Assembly (NCBI GenBank): GCA_964423835.1
Contig: CAYRGJ010000006.1
Location: 62,001 to 126,000, forward strand
DNA from: JAFGCL01 sp964423835
GTDB taxonomy: Bacteria; Chloroflexota; Dehalococcoidia; UBA2247; RBG-13-53-26
Reading direction: 5' to 3'
Length of the DNA stretch: 64,000 nucleotides
The number at the start of each line of letters is the position of its first letter. Within the stretch, counting starts at the first letter, position 1. Below are positions 1 through 8,486 of the stretch, in pieces. The notes beneath the pieces are model-generated. The model was given only the letters and a program-made list of their open reading frames with translations. It made no database searches and had not been told where the DNA came from. A program made the translations under genes and the position numbers.

Positions 1-98
1 GCCGTGTTGTGAGGAAATTGAGAACAAACCTGAGCGGGCTGTGATGGGTACGCTATGGGCTGCCGCCCCCGGCGGGCCCCGTTTCCCCGTCCCGGCGG

Positions 99-128
99 TT
101 GAGTTGCACGCAAGCTGGGGACTATAAT
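99..128 (+). promoter_or_regulatory. Putative sigma70-type promoter for the radical SAM gene
   Basis: TTGAGT at 99-104 and TATAAT at 123-128 are separated by 18 bases. Transcription would start near base 135, leaving a leader of about 100 bases before the GTG start at 237. Nothing else is recognisable in bases 1-236. Confidence 0.5.
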
Positions 129-236
129 CATCTGGTTGGTCCGCGTTGGGACGGGCGCCGGAGCAGATTGGCTCCTGGTACTTTGTAGCTTATACGATAA
201 TAATCCCAGAGACTGGCCCTCCGGGGTGGAGCAGAG

Positions 237-2066
237 GTGGCAGTGTCCTACCCAGACAGCATGCTGAGCCAGGTAAGCAAGCCCGGGCGCTACACCGGCG
301 GAGAATGGAACAGCCGTCTCCGGGACTGGCCGGCGGCCGAGGTGAAGGTGGCATTGGCCTACCCGGACATCTACGAGATCGGCATGTCCAACCTGGCCCT
401 GCCCATCCTGTACGAGATCATCAACGGCCGGCCCGGGCTTCTCGCCGAGCGCGTCTTCGCCCCCTGGGTCGACATGGAGGCCGCCATGCGGCAGGCGGGC
501 GTGCCCCTGCTCAGCCTGGAGTCGAAGCGGCCGCTCTCCGAGTTCGACGTCCTCGGCTTCTCGCTGGGGTACGAGCTGACCTACACCAATGTTCTGAACA
601 TGCTGGATCTGGCCGGCATACCGGTGCAGGCCGTAGATCGGGCGGATGCCCATCCGCTGGTCATTGCCGGCGGCAGCTGCGCCCTCAATCCCGAGCCCAT
701 GGCCGACTTTGTGGATGCTTTCGCCCTGGGTGAGGCGGAGGACCTGATTGTCGAGATGCTGGAGGAGCTCCGCCGCTGTAAGAAGGAAGGCCTGAGGAAG
801 GATGCCGTCCTGGCCCGCCTGGCGCGGATACCCGGGGTCTATGTCCCCAGCCTGTACCAGGAGCAGCGCAACGCGGACGGGGACTTCGCCGGCATCCGGC
901 CGCTGGCCGCCTGCGCCCCGCCGAGCGTGCGCCGGCGGATCGTGAGCCCGCTGCCGCCCCCGGTCGTCAGGCCGGTGGTGCCGTACATCTCCGTCATCCA
1001 CGACAGGGGATCGGTGGAGGTGCAGCGCGGCTGCACCAGGGGTTGCCGCTTCTGCCAGGCCGGCGTGGTCTACCGTCCCCAGCGGCACCGCAGCCACCAG
1101 GAGGTCCGGGAAGCGGCCAGGGATCTCATCCGCAACTGCGGCTACAGCGAGATATCCCTGGTATCGCTGACCACGACCGATTATCCCGGGGTAGAATCCC
1201 TGGTCGGAAAGCTCATCGACGAGAATAGCGATTGCCGTCTCACGCTGTCCCTGCCCAGCCTGCGGATCGACGGCTTCTCGGTCCGGCTGATGGAGTCACT
1301 GCGCTTCAACCGGAAGCCGGGGCTGACCTTCGCCCCGGAGGCGGGGACCGAGCGGCTGAGGCGGGTGGTCAACAAGACCGTACCGGATGACGCCATTATC
1401 GAAACCATCGGCGCCGCTCTGGCCAAGGGCTGGAGCAACATCAAGCTGTACTTCATGATCGGGCTGCCCACCGAGACCATGGAGGATGTGGAGGGCATCG
1501 TCCGCATCGTGGACAGGGTGCGGCGGGAGACCCGGAAATCACCGCCCCGGATGCGCATCAGCGTCTCCACCTTCGTCCCCAAGGCGCACACCCCGTTCCA
1601 GTGGGCGGTCCAGGACAGCCAGGAGTTGCTGGCGGCCAAGCACGAGGTCCTGAAGAGCGGCCTGCGCCGCGTCAGGGCCCACCTCTCCTGGGACGACCCG
1701 CAGGCCAGCATGCTGGAGACCATCCTGGCCAGGGGAGACCGGCGGCTGGGGCGGGTCATCTACCTGGCCTGGAAGGGAGGGGCGGTGTTCGATGCCTGGA
1801 GCGAGCGCTTCAAGTATGCCATCTGGCAGGCGGCTTTCGACCGGGCCGGGGTGGATCCGGCCGGCTACGCCCATCGTCAGCGCCCCGTGGAGGAGGTGCT
1901 GCCCTGGTCCCACATCGATGTCGGTGTGAGCCCGGGCTTCCTGAAGCAGGAATACGAGCGCACCTTCACTGGGGAGGAGACGCCTGACTGCCGGGTGGCC
2001 TGCAGCGGCTGCGGCCTGGAGGCGGCCGGTGATGTCTGCCGCCTGGGGAACGAAGGGCCCGCCTAG
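237..2066 (+). CDS. TIGR03960-type B12-binding/radical SAM protein
   Basis: This 609-residue protein has an N-terminal cobalamin-binding-like fold, then a radical SAM domain whose cluster motif CTRGCRFC lies near residues 266-273. The C-terminus is cysteine-rich (CRVACSGCG). This matches the TIGR03960 family, which in many bacteria sits before a DUF2344 (TIGR03936) gene and Rne/Rng-type RNase genes. Here that partner is absent and the next gene is convergent. The GTG start at 237 follows the purine-rich stretch GGGGTGGA; an in-frame ATG at 261 has no comparable Shine-Dalgarno. The last 4 bases overlap the 3' end of the DUF362 gene. The substrate of this family is unknown to me. Confidence 0.85.
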   Translation: MAVSYPDSMLSQVSKPGRYTGGEWNSRLRDWPAAEVKVALAYPDIYEIGMSNLALPILYEIINGRPGLLAERVFAPWVDMEAAMRQAGVPLLSLESKRPLSEFDVLGFSLGYELTYTNVLNMLDLAGIPVQAVDRADAHPLVIAGGSCALNPEPMADFVDAFALGEAEDLIVEMLEELRRCKKEGLRKDAVLARLARIPGVYVPSLYQEQRNADGDFAGIRPLAACAPPSVRRRIVSPLPPPVVRPVVPYISVIHDRGSVEVQRGCTRGCRFCQAGVVYRPQRHRSHQEVREAARDLIRNCGYSEISLVSLTTTDYPGVESLVGKLIDENSDCRLTLSLPSLRIDGFSVRLMESLRFNRKPGLTFAPEAGTERLRRVVNKTVPDDAIIETIGAALAKGWSNIKLYFMIGLPTETMEDVEGIVRIVDRVRRETRKSPPRMRISVSTFVPKAHTPFQWAVQDSQELLAAKHEVLKSGLRRVRAHLSWDDPQASMLETILARGDRRLGRVIYLAWKGGAVFDAWSERFKYAIWQAAFDRAGVDPAGYAHRQRPVEEVLPWSHIDVGVSPGFLKQEYERTFTGEETPDCRVACSGCGLEAAGDVCRLGNEGPA

Positions 2067-2809
2067 CTCTGGTCTTCTTCGGCGCCCACCTGCGTCTTGG
2101 CGATCTCAATCCACTGCAGGTACTCGGCGGAGATGCCCATGGCCTGAGAGGCCTCCACATCGACGTCGTAGGGCTCACCCACGAAGATCTTGCCGCATTC
2201 CTGGCTCTTGCCGACGGACGGCTCGTCCTTGCCCACGAACTTCTTGCGCCCGTCGATGATCCCCAGGTCAAAGGGCAGGGTGAAGTAGAGGTCCGCGATG
2301 ACCTTGTCTATGCCCAGGTCGTATAGCGAGCCCCAGGCGGAGCCGTTGCTGCCGTGGTACTTGCTCACCGGCAGCAACCCGAGCAGGTTCTTGATGGTGA
2401 AATCCCCCTGCCTGTTCACCACCTTGAAGGGGGTGATGCTGATCATGTAGTCGCAGTACAGGATGACGTTGGGGATCCAGAAAGTGGCCATGGCAAAGGG
2501 GCGGACCAGCGGGTTCTCCACTTCCACCAGGACCGAGTCCCTCACGTCGAGGGCTATCACCCGGGGGAACTCGTACCCCAGCGTCTTGTAGATGGGCTTC
2601 ATCTCCTCCTCAGAGGGGCTGCCTTCGAGCAGGATGATGTCGGCCTCACTGACGGCCCTTATGGAGCTGATGACCTTCTCCAGGGTCTCGCGGCACGTCG
2701 TGGCCGGGTACGGCACGGCGTAGCCGGCGCAGGGTTTGATGAGGATCCGCCGGGCCCATCTCACCCGGGGTGGGAGCTCAAAGATGAACCGCTCCGCGTC
2801 GAGGATCAA
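2063..2809 (-). CDS. DUF362-domain protein
   Basis: A 248-residue soluble protein with the DUF362 pattern: an early IKPC segment, a central glutamate/glycine stretch (LLEGSPSEEE) and a K-N-LLGLLP segment. DUF362 proteins often carry ferredoxin domains, but no CxxCxxC cluster motif is visible, so this is the stand-alone form. The start is TTG overlapping the mobB stop (TTGA), which indicates translational coupling to mobB. Role unknown; co-transcription with mobB is the only clue, and I do not infer a molybdenum function from it alone. Confidence 0.7.
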   Translation of the reverse strand: MILDAERFIFELPPRVRWARRILIKPCAGYAVPYPATTCRETLEKVISSIRAVSEADIILLEGSPSEEEMKPIYKTLGYEFPRVIALDVRDSVLVEVENPLVRPFAMATFWIPNVILYCDYMISITPFKVVNRQGDFTIKNLLGLLPVSKYHGSNGSAWGSLYDLGIDKVIADLYFTLPFDLGIIDGRKKFVGKDEPSVGKSQECGKIFVGEPYDVDVEASQAMGISAEYLQWIEIAKTQVGAEEDQS

Positions 2810-3330
2810 GCCCGCCCCTCCGGATTCTTCAGTCTCCGGACCAGAAGATCAGCCACAGCGGCCCCGTCACCGCTGGAGAACTGCGGCACGGGGATGTCCA
2901 GGTCTTCGTCGCTGACCAAAGCCAAGAGCTCCTCTGGGGAGGAAGAGACCAGGCTGCCCAATTCTCTTCGGTGCACTTCGATCCTGGGAATGTCGCCGTA
3001 CCAGCCGCTGCCGCTCTCTTGCTTGTAGCCCTCGACGATAATGAAATCGAACCCGTTGCCGAGCAGGCGGACCGCTTCCTCGAGGGTCGGAGGATGGCTT
3101 GCCTTCTGCATTAGAGCTAGCTTATGGGGGGAAACCAGTACCACCGCGTCGCTTCCGGCCTCGGCTAACCGCCAGCTGTCCTTGCCGGGATGATCCAGTT
3201 GAAAGTCGCCGCTGGAGTGCTTGACTGCAGCTACGGTGAAGCCCCGTTTCTTCAACTCTGCGATCAGGTTTTCGAGCAGGGAGGTCTTGCCGGTATTGGA
3301 CCTTCCCACGACAGATACGATGAGAGACAT
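2806..3330 (-). CDS. mobB: Molybdopterin-guanine dinucleotide biosynthesis protein MobB
   Basis: MobB is a GTP-binding accessory protein for attaching GMP to molybdopterin. The 174-residue protein opens with a P-loop, VGRSNTGKTSLLENL (about residues 7-21), followed by the MobB-typical AAVKHSSGDFQLDHPGKDSWR segment, in which His and Asp lie in switch regions. Length is normal for MobB alone. ATG at 3330 is 9 bases from the end of the YyaL-like gene, so the two are probably co-transcribed. Other Moco genes (moaA, moaC) lie 30 kb away in the same window. Confidence 0.9.
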   Translation of the reverse strand: MSLIVSVVGRSNTGKTSLLENLIAELKKRGFTVAAVKHSSGDFQLDHPGKDSWRLAEAGSDAVVLVSPHKLALMQKASHPPTLEEAVRLLGNGFDFIIVEGYKQESGSGWYGDIPRIEVHRRELGSLVSSSPEELLALVSDEDLDIPVPQFSSGDGAAVADLLVRRLKNPEGRA

Positions 3331-3339
3331 TTGCCCCGA

Positions 3340-5418
3340 CTACTTTATTCTATCATCTGCGTCAATAATGAGCAGCCGCCGCAGGTCACCCGGGGCCGTG
3401 ACGGCGGGGTAACACCGGCGTCCGCGGCAGACGTAGGCGGCCGGGGCCCCGTCGATACTGCCGCGGTCCCGGGCCAGGTCAAGGAGGCGCGGGGAGACCG
3501 GGTTGTCAGGCGCCCAGCCCACCATTGTCCGGTGCGGCAGGTACTGCCCGTGCACGGCCGCCAGCAGGTCCTCCGTCTTCTGGTCGCCGGCCTGCCCTAC
3601 CACTACGATCTCCTCCGGCTCCGCCAGGTACAGCTCCAGGGCGCACAGCCAGTGGCCCGAGGCCAGGGGGTGGGCCCCCATCTGCTCCGCGGCCAGACCC
3701 AGCAGGGCCGTTGCCGGGCGCTGGTGCGCCTCCTGGCCGGTTATCCTCGACAGCCGCAACAGCACCTCGCTCGCCGAAGACAGGCCGCAGGGCGCGGCGG
3801 AGTCGGCCGTGTTCCGGGGCCGGGCAAACAGGGCGCCGTGCCCCGGCTCCGTGTCATAGAGCAGGCCGGGCTGGCTGGCCTCGCCGAAGCGGGCCAGCAT
3901 GGCCTCGCCGAGATCGAAGGCCTTCTCCAGCCAGCCCTGGTCCAGGGTGATTTCATGCAGACTGAGAAAGCCGCGGGCCACGGCAGCGTAGTCCTCCAGG
4001 TACCCCGGGATGTCCGGGCCCTGGTGGCTGTGCGCCAGCCGGCTGCCGGCCATCATCTGTCCGGCCAGGAAACGGCCGCAGCGCAGCGCCGCCTCCCGGT
4101 AGTCCGGCCGGCCCAGGGCGCCGCCGGCCTCGGCCAGGGCCTGCAGCATCAGGCCGTTCCAGGACGCCAGCACCTTGCTGTCGCGCGCCGGGGGCGCCCG
4201 CCTCCCTCTCTCTTCCAGCATCCTGGCCCTGGCGCGGGCCACGATGGCCTCTGCGTCATCCTGCCGGGATTCGCCCCCGCCGGCCGGTCCTGCCTCTCCA
4301 GGAAGGTGCAGCACGCTGCGGCCCTCGATCTCCCCGCTGCCGCTGCCGACACCGAAGTAGCGGCTGACGATCCGGCCATCCTCTTCCCCCAGCAGCCGGC
4401 CGATCTCTTCCGGGGTCCACAGGTAGTACCGGCCCTCTTCGCCGCCGGTGTCCGCGTCCTGCGACGAGCAGAACCCGCCGGCCGGGCTGGACATCTCCCG
4501 AAGGACGTAGTCCAGGGTCTCCTGGGCGACGCGCCGGTAGCCGGCCTTCCCCATCACCAGCCAGGCGTGAAGGTACAGGCGGGCGAGGAGGGCGTTGTCA
4601 TAGAGCATCTTCTCGAAGTGCGGGACGAGCCAGCGGCCATCGGTGGCGTAGCGGTGGAAGCCTCCGCCCAGGTGATCGTAGATCCCGCCCGCGGCCATAC
4701 GGTCCAGGGTCAGCTCTGCCATCTGCCGGGGCCGGGCGGCGCCCGTGCGGTGATGATGCTGCAGCAGGAACTCGAGCACAGGGGCCTGAGGGAACTTGGG
4801 TCCCGGGCCGAAGCCGCCATGCCGTCCATCGAAGGCAGCCTCCAGGCCCTGCAGGGCCTGGGCCGGGACGGACTCCGCCAGCGGTCCGGGCGGGGCCTCG
4901 GCCTCGGGCCCCTGGCCCAGATGGGAGGCCAGCTCCTGAGCCACGGCCGTTACCTGTGATCGCCTGTTCAGGTAGGCCTCAGCCACCGCCGCCAGGACGT
5001 GGGGAAACCCGGGCAGCCCGTGCCGGTTTTCGGGGGGGAAGTAGGTCCCCCCGTAGAAAGGCTCCCCCGAGGGGGTCAGGAATACGGTAAGCGGCCACCC
5101 GCCGTGGCCGGTCATGGCCTGCACCGCCTCCATGTAGAGGTGGTCGATGTCCGGGCGCTCTTCGCGGTCCACCTTGATGCAGACGAAGTGCCGGTTCATC
5201 AGCCGGGCGATCCCCTGGTCCTCGAAGCATTCGCGCCCCATCACGTGGCACCAGTGGCAGGCCGAGTAGCCCACGCTCAGCAGGATGGGCTTGTCCTGGG
5301 CCCTGGCCCGGGACAGCGCCTCTTCGCCCCAGGGGTACCAGTCCACGGGATTTCCGGCGTGCTGCAGCAGGTACGGGCTGCTCTCAGCGGCCAGCCGGTT
5401 GCGGTGGTCCTGGCTCAC
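3340..5418 (-). CDS. Thioredoxin-domain protein of the YyaL/SSP411 family (DUF255)
   Basis: This 692-residue protein has an N-terminal thioredoxin-like domain with the family signature YSACHWCHVM (about residues 51-60), then a long alpha/alpha-barrel region resembling glycosidase or epimerase folds (GGGFHRYATDGRW, FEKMLYDNALL). Length fits the family (about 670-700 aa). The GTG start overlaps the stop of the upstream 104-aa gene (GTGA), so translation is coupled. Family function is not settled; a thiol-redox or sugar-related role is suggested by the fold. It is probably cytosolic because no signal peptide is visible. Confidence 0.88.
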   Translation of the reverse strand: MSQDHRNRLAAESSPYLLQHAGNPVDWYPWGEEALSRARAQDKPILLSVGYSACHWCHVMGRECFEDQGIARLMNRHFVCIKVDREERPDIDHLYMEAVQAMTGHGGWPLTVFLTPSGEPFYGGTYFPPENRHGLPGFPHVLAAVAEAYLNRRSQVTAVAQELASHLGQGPEAEAPPGPLAESVPAQALQGLEAAFDGRHGGFGPGPKFPQAPVLEFLLQHHHRTGAARPRQMAELTLDRMAAGGIYDHLGGGFHRYATDGRWLVPHFEKMLYDNALLARLYLHAWLVMGKAGYRRVAQETLDYVLREMSSPAGGFCSSQDADTGGEEGRYYLWTPEEIGRLLGEEDGRIVSRYFGVGSGSGEIEGRSVLHLPGEAGPAGGGESRQDDAEAIVARARARMLEERGRRAPPARDSKVLASWNGLMLQALAEAGGALGRPDYREAALRCGRFLAGQMMAGSRLAHSHQGPDIPGYLEDYAAVARGFLSLHEITLDQGWLEKAFDLGEAMLARFGEASQPGLLYDTEPGHGALFARPRNTADSAAPCGLSSASEVLLRLSRITGQEAHQRPATALLGLAAEQMGAHPLASGHWLCALELYLAEPEEIVVVGQAGDQKTEDLLAAVHGQYLPHRTMVGWAPDNPVSPRLLDLARDRGSIDGAPAAYVCRGRRCYPAVTAPGDLRRLLIIDADDRIK

Positions 5419-5729
5419 TTCTTCCGGCTCACCTTGACATCGACCTGCAGCGACCTGACGGAGTCCACGCCCTTGAGGGACGAGACCACGGCCTTGACGG
5501 TCTTGAGGAGGATGTCATTAGGGAACTGGGTCAGCGTCAGGCCCTGGCCGTTCACCACCAGGCCCACGGACTTGCCGGCGGCCTTCAGCTCGATGGTGCG
5601 CGGCTCCTCCGCGCCCTTCAGGGTGCGCACGCCCCCGGTCACGATGCCCCCCAGCAGCTCCTCCACGAAAGGATGCAGCTCGATGTCCTTGTCGTTCACC
5701 TGAAGCCTGGTCTGATAGCTCTCCTTCAT
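5415..5729 (-). CDS. Hypothetical 104-aa protein
   Basis: I do not recognise this protein. It is 104 residues, basic at the C-terminus (VSRKK), with no membrane segment, no cysteine and alternating hydrophobic strands that suggest a small alpha/beta domain. The ATG at 5729 follows GGAGGT at an ideal distance and is preferred over upstream in-frame starts. It lies 56 bases after copA and overlaps the YyaL-like gene by 4 bases, so it is the middle gene of a likely copA-orphan-yyaL-mobB-DUF362 transcript. Confidence 0.65.
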   Translation of the reverse strand: MKESYQTRLQVNDKDIELHPFVEELLGGIVTGGVRTLKGAEEPRTIELKAAGKSVGLVVNGQGLTLTQFPNDILLKTVKAVVSSLKGVDSVRSLQVDVKVSRKK

Positions 5730-5785
5730 TCTGACCTCCATCTCCGGGGCGCCCTTTTCGGAAGCCCCCACACGTTTGCCGGCCC

Positions 5786-8320
5786 TCAAGCCGTCTTCTC
5801 AGCCGGCCGCGCCATGCGGTACCGGTTCATCAGCAACGAGTTGGCCACCACCGAGACCGAGCTCAGCGCCATGGCCGCGGCCGCTATGGCCGGGTTCAGC
5901 AGGATCCCGGTCCAGGGGTAGAGCAGCCCCGCGGCCACGGGTATGCCCACCACGTTGTAGGCGAAGGCCCAGAACAGGTTTTGCTTCACCTTGCCGATAG
6001 TGTATCGGCTCAGCCGGATGGCCTCCACCACGTCCCTCAGGTCATTTCGCACCAGGACTATCTCCCCGCTCTCCATGGCCACGTCGGTGCCGCTGCCCAG
6101 CGCTATCCCGATATCGGCCTGGGCCAGGGCCGGCGCGTCATTGATGCCGTCCCCTACCATGGCCACCAGCTGGCCGGCCTCCTGCAAGCGGCGTACCTCA
6201 CGGGCCTTGTCGCCCGGGAGGACCTGGGCCAGCACCTTGCTGATCCCGGCCTGCCTGGCTATGGCCTCCGCCGTCCGCTGGTTGTCGCCCGTGATCATGA
6301 CCGTCTCCAGCCGCATGGCGTGGAGCAGCGCCACAGCCTCCGCCGCCTCGTCCCGGGGGGTGTCGGCGACGGCGATCAGCCCCGCCAGCACCCGGTCCAC
6401 CGCCAGCAGCATCACCGTCTTGCCCTGGGCCTCAAGCGTGGCGATCTGCCCTTCGGCCGCCTCCGCCGGCACGTCGTTATCGCTCATCAGCAGGCGGTTA
6501 CCCAGCAGGACCTCCCGGCCGTCAACCCGCGCCAGCACCCCTCGCCCGCTGAAGGCCTGGAAGGACTCCGGATCGGCGGGCTCCGGCCCTTCCATCCTGG
6601 CGGCAGCCACGATGGCCTGCCCGGCCGGGTGCTCCGATCCTTTCTCGGCCGCGGCGGCCATCCTCAGGATCTCGGCCCGCCCGTCCGCGGCTGCGCCCGG
6701 AAGGCCTGATCGGCCGTCTGCCGCCGGTGCTGCCCGGCCCGGACTGCCGTCTGCCGCCGGCCGCGAAAGGCTGTCCCCGCCGGCCCCCAGCGGCACCACG
6801 TCGGTGACGCCCGGGGCGCCGCGGGTCAGCGTGCCGGTCTTGTCGAAGACCACGGTTTGCAGCCGGTGGGCCCGCTCCAGGGAGGCCGCGTCCTTGATCA
6901 GTATCCCGTTCTGCGCCCCCTTGCCCGTGCCCACCATGATGGCCGTCGGCGTGGCCAGGCCCAGGGCGCAGGGGCAGGCGATGACCAGGACGGAGATGGC
7001 GGTCTCCAGGGCGAAGGCGAAGGGCTTCCCCAGGATGGCGAACCAGGCGATGAAGGTCACCAGGGCCACGCTGATGACGGCCGGCACGAAGATGGCGGCT
7101 GCGGAGTCGGCCACGCGCTGGATGGGAGCTCTCGATCCCTGCGCCTGCTCCACCAGCTTGATGATCTGGGCCAGCACCGTGTCCCGGCCCACCCGGGCCG
7201 CCCGGAACTTCAGCCGGCCGTCCTTGTTGATGGTGGCGCCCACCACCTGGTCCCCGGGCCTCTTGTCAACGGGCATGGATTCCCCCGTCAGCATGGACTC
7301 GTCCACGGCGGAGCTTCCCTCCACCACTTCCCCGTCCACCGGGATCTTCTCGCCGGGCCGGACCACCACCATCTGGCCCACCTGCACCTCCCCCACGGGG
7401 ACCTGCATTTCGACCCCGTCCACGATGACGCTGGCGGTCCGGGGCCTCAGGCCCATCAGCCGCCGGATGGCCTCCGAGGCCCGTCCCTTGGCGCGGTCCT
7501 CCAGGTACCGGCCCAGGAGGACGATGGAGATGATCAGGGCTGCCGTATCGAAGTAGACGTCGCCCTGAAAGGTGCCGGGCATGGCCGTAACCAGCAGGCT
7601 GTAGACGTAGGCCGCGGTCGTGCCCAGGGCCACCAGCACATCCATGTTGGCCCGGCCGTGGCGTATGGCCCGGTAGCTCCCCGCGTAGAAGCGCCACCCC
7701 ACGAAGAGCTGGACCGGCGTGGTCAGCCCCAGCAGGAGCCAGCTGTCGGCCCGGCTCCCGAAAGGCATGACCATCGACAGCACGAAGACCGGGATGGAGA
7801 GGGAGAAGCTGAATATGAGCAGCAGCGTCAGCCGCCGCCGCTCGCGGTCCCTGGCCCGCTGCTCGTAGTCCGGGGCCTCCTCCTCCGTGTCGGCAACGTT
7901 ATAGCCGGCGTCGCGGATGGCCTTCTTCAGGCCGGCGATGCCGACGGCCTCCGGATTGTAGCGGACATAGGCCTTCTCGCTGGCCAGGTTCACCGAGACC
8001 GACACCACCCCCTCCAGCGAGTCCAGCGCGCTCTCTATGTTCCGGGCGCAGGTGGCGCAGGTCATGCCGGTTATGTCGAGTACAGCCTGGCCGAGGGCCA
8101 CTCCGTACCCGGCCTCCTCGACCGTCTTCACCAGGTCCTTCTCGGCGACCTGCGACGGATCGTACTCCACCGTGGCCTTCTCCGAGGCCAGGTTGACCTC
8201 CGCCCGGGATACGGCGGGAAGCCGCGACAAGCTCTGCTCCACTGCGCCGGCGCAGGTGGCGCAACTCATGCCGGTTATCTGCAGCGTGCTTCTCCGGCTC
8301 GATGGTGCCATGAAACCCAT
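5786..8320 (-). CDS. copA: Copper-translocating P1B-type ATPase
   Basis: An 844-residue heavy-metal P-type ATPase that would export Cu(I). Two N-terminal HMA domains carry GMSCATC and GMTCATC. The membrane metal site is CPC (VIACPCALG), the phosphorylated Asp is in DKTGTLT, the nucleotide-binding His-Pro is in SEHPAGQ, and the hinge is GDGINDAP. The last helices contain the YN and MxxSS motifs of Cu(I) pumps. ATG at 8320 is chosen because an earlier open frame would run into dnaE; ATG 8311 is also possible. A low-complexity run rich in Ala-Asp-Gly repeats sits between DKTGTLT and the SEHP segment. No CsoR or CueR regulator gene is nearby. Confidence 0.93.
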   Translation of the reverse strand: MGFMAPSSRRSTLQITGMSCATCAGAVEQSLSRLPAVSRAEVNLASEKATVEYDPSQVAEKDLVKTVEEAGYGVALGQAVLDITGMTCATCARNIESALDSLEGVVSVSVNLASEKAYVRYNPEAVGIAGLKKAIRDAGYNVADTEEEAPDYEQRARDRERRRLTLLLIFSFSLSIPVFVLSMVMPFGSRADSWLLLGLTTPVQLFVGWRFYAGSYRAIRHGRANMDVLVALGTTAAYVYSLLVTAMPGTFQGDVYFDTAALIISIVLLGRYLEDRAKGRASEAIRRLMGLRPRTASVIVDGVEMQVPVGEVQVGQMVVVRPGEKIPVDGEVVEGSSAVDESMLTGESMPVDKRPGDQVVGATINKDGRLKFRAARVGRDTVLAQIIKLVEQAQGSRAPIQRVADSAAAIFVPAVISVALVTFIAWFAILGKPFAFALETAISVLVIACPCALGLATPTAIMVGTGKGAQNGILIKDAASLERAHRLQTVVFDKTGTLTRGAPGVTDVVPLGAGGDSLSRPAADGSPGRAAPAADGRSGLPGAAADGRAEILRMAAAAEKGSEHPAGQAIVAAARMEGPEPADPESFQAFSGRGVLARVDGREVLLGNRLLMSDNDVPAEAAEGQIATLEAQGKTVMLLAVDRVLAGLIAVADTPRDEAAEAVALLHAMRLETVMITGDNQRTAEAIARQAGISKVLAQVLPGDKAREVRRLQEAGQLVAMVGDGINDAPALAQADIGIALGSGTDVAMESGEIVLVRNDLRDVVEAIRLSRYTIGKVKQNLFWAFAYNVVGIPVAAGLLYPWTGILLNPAIAAAAMALSSVSVVANSLLMNRYRMARPAEKTA

Positions 8321-8362
8321 GTTATCAGCATCGCCCCGGTCACGGAAGCGACCCACGTCTCG

Positions 8363-8438
8363 CTGGCGGGCGGGGCCCGCCGCCCCTGCCGCCGCCTCCC
8401 GGGCTGCTGTCCCAGGGCGCGTCTGGCGGGCGGGGCCC
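8363..8438. repeat. 16-bp direct repeat in the copA/dnaE divergent region
   Basis: CTGGCGGGCGGGGCCC occurs at 8363-8378 and again at 8423-8438, 60 bases apart, in the 166-base region between the divergent copA and dnaE starts. It may be a duplicated regulator site or a neutral duplication. Confidence 0.5.
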
Positions 8439-8445
8439 AAGATGG

Positions 8446-8451
8446 TATAAT
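8446..8451 (+). promoter_or_regulatory. -10 box of the dnaE promoter
   Basis: TATAAT lies 35 bases before the dnaE GTG. No convincing -35 hexamer is present 16-18 bases upstream, where the second copy of the 16-bp direct repeat lies. Confidence 0.45.
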
Positions 8452-8486
8452 GTCTCCGGTTCCCCCGCTTCCGGAAAGACATAGCT

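Noticed and set aside
3190..4959. 589-codon plus-strand frame opposite the YyaL-like gene
   Set aside because: Antisense shadow without a domain or Shine-Dalgarno.
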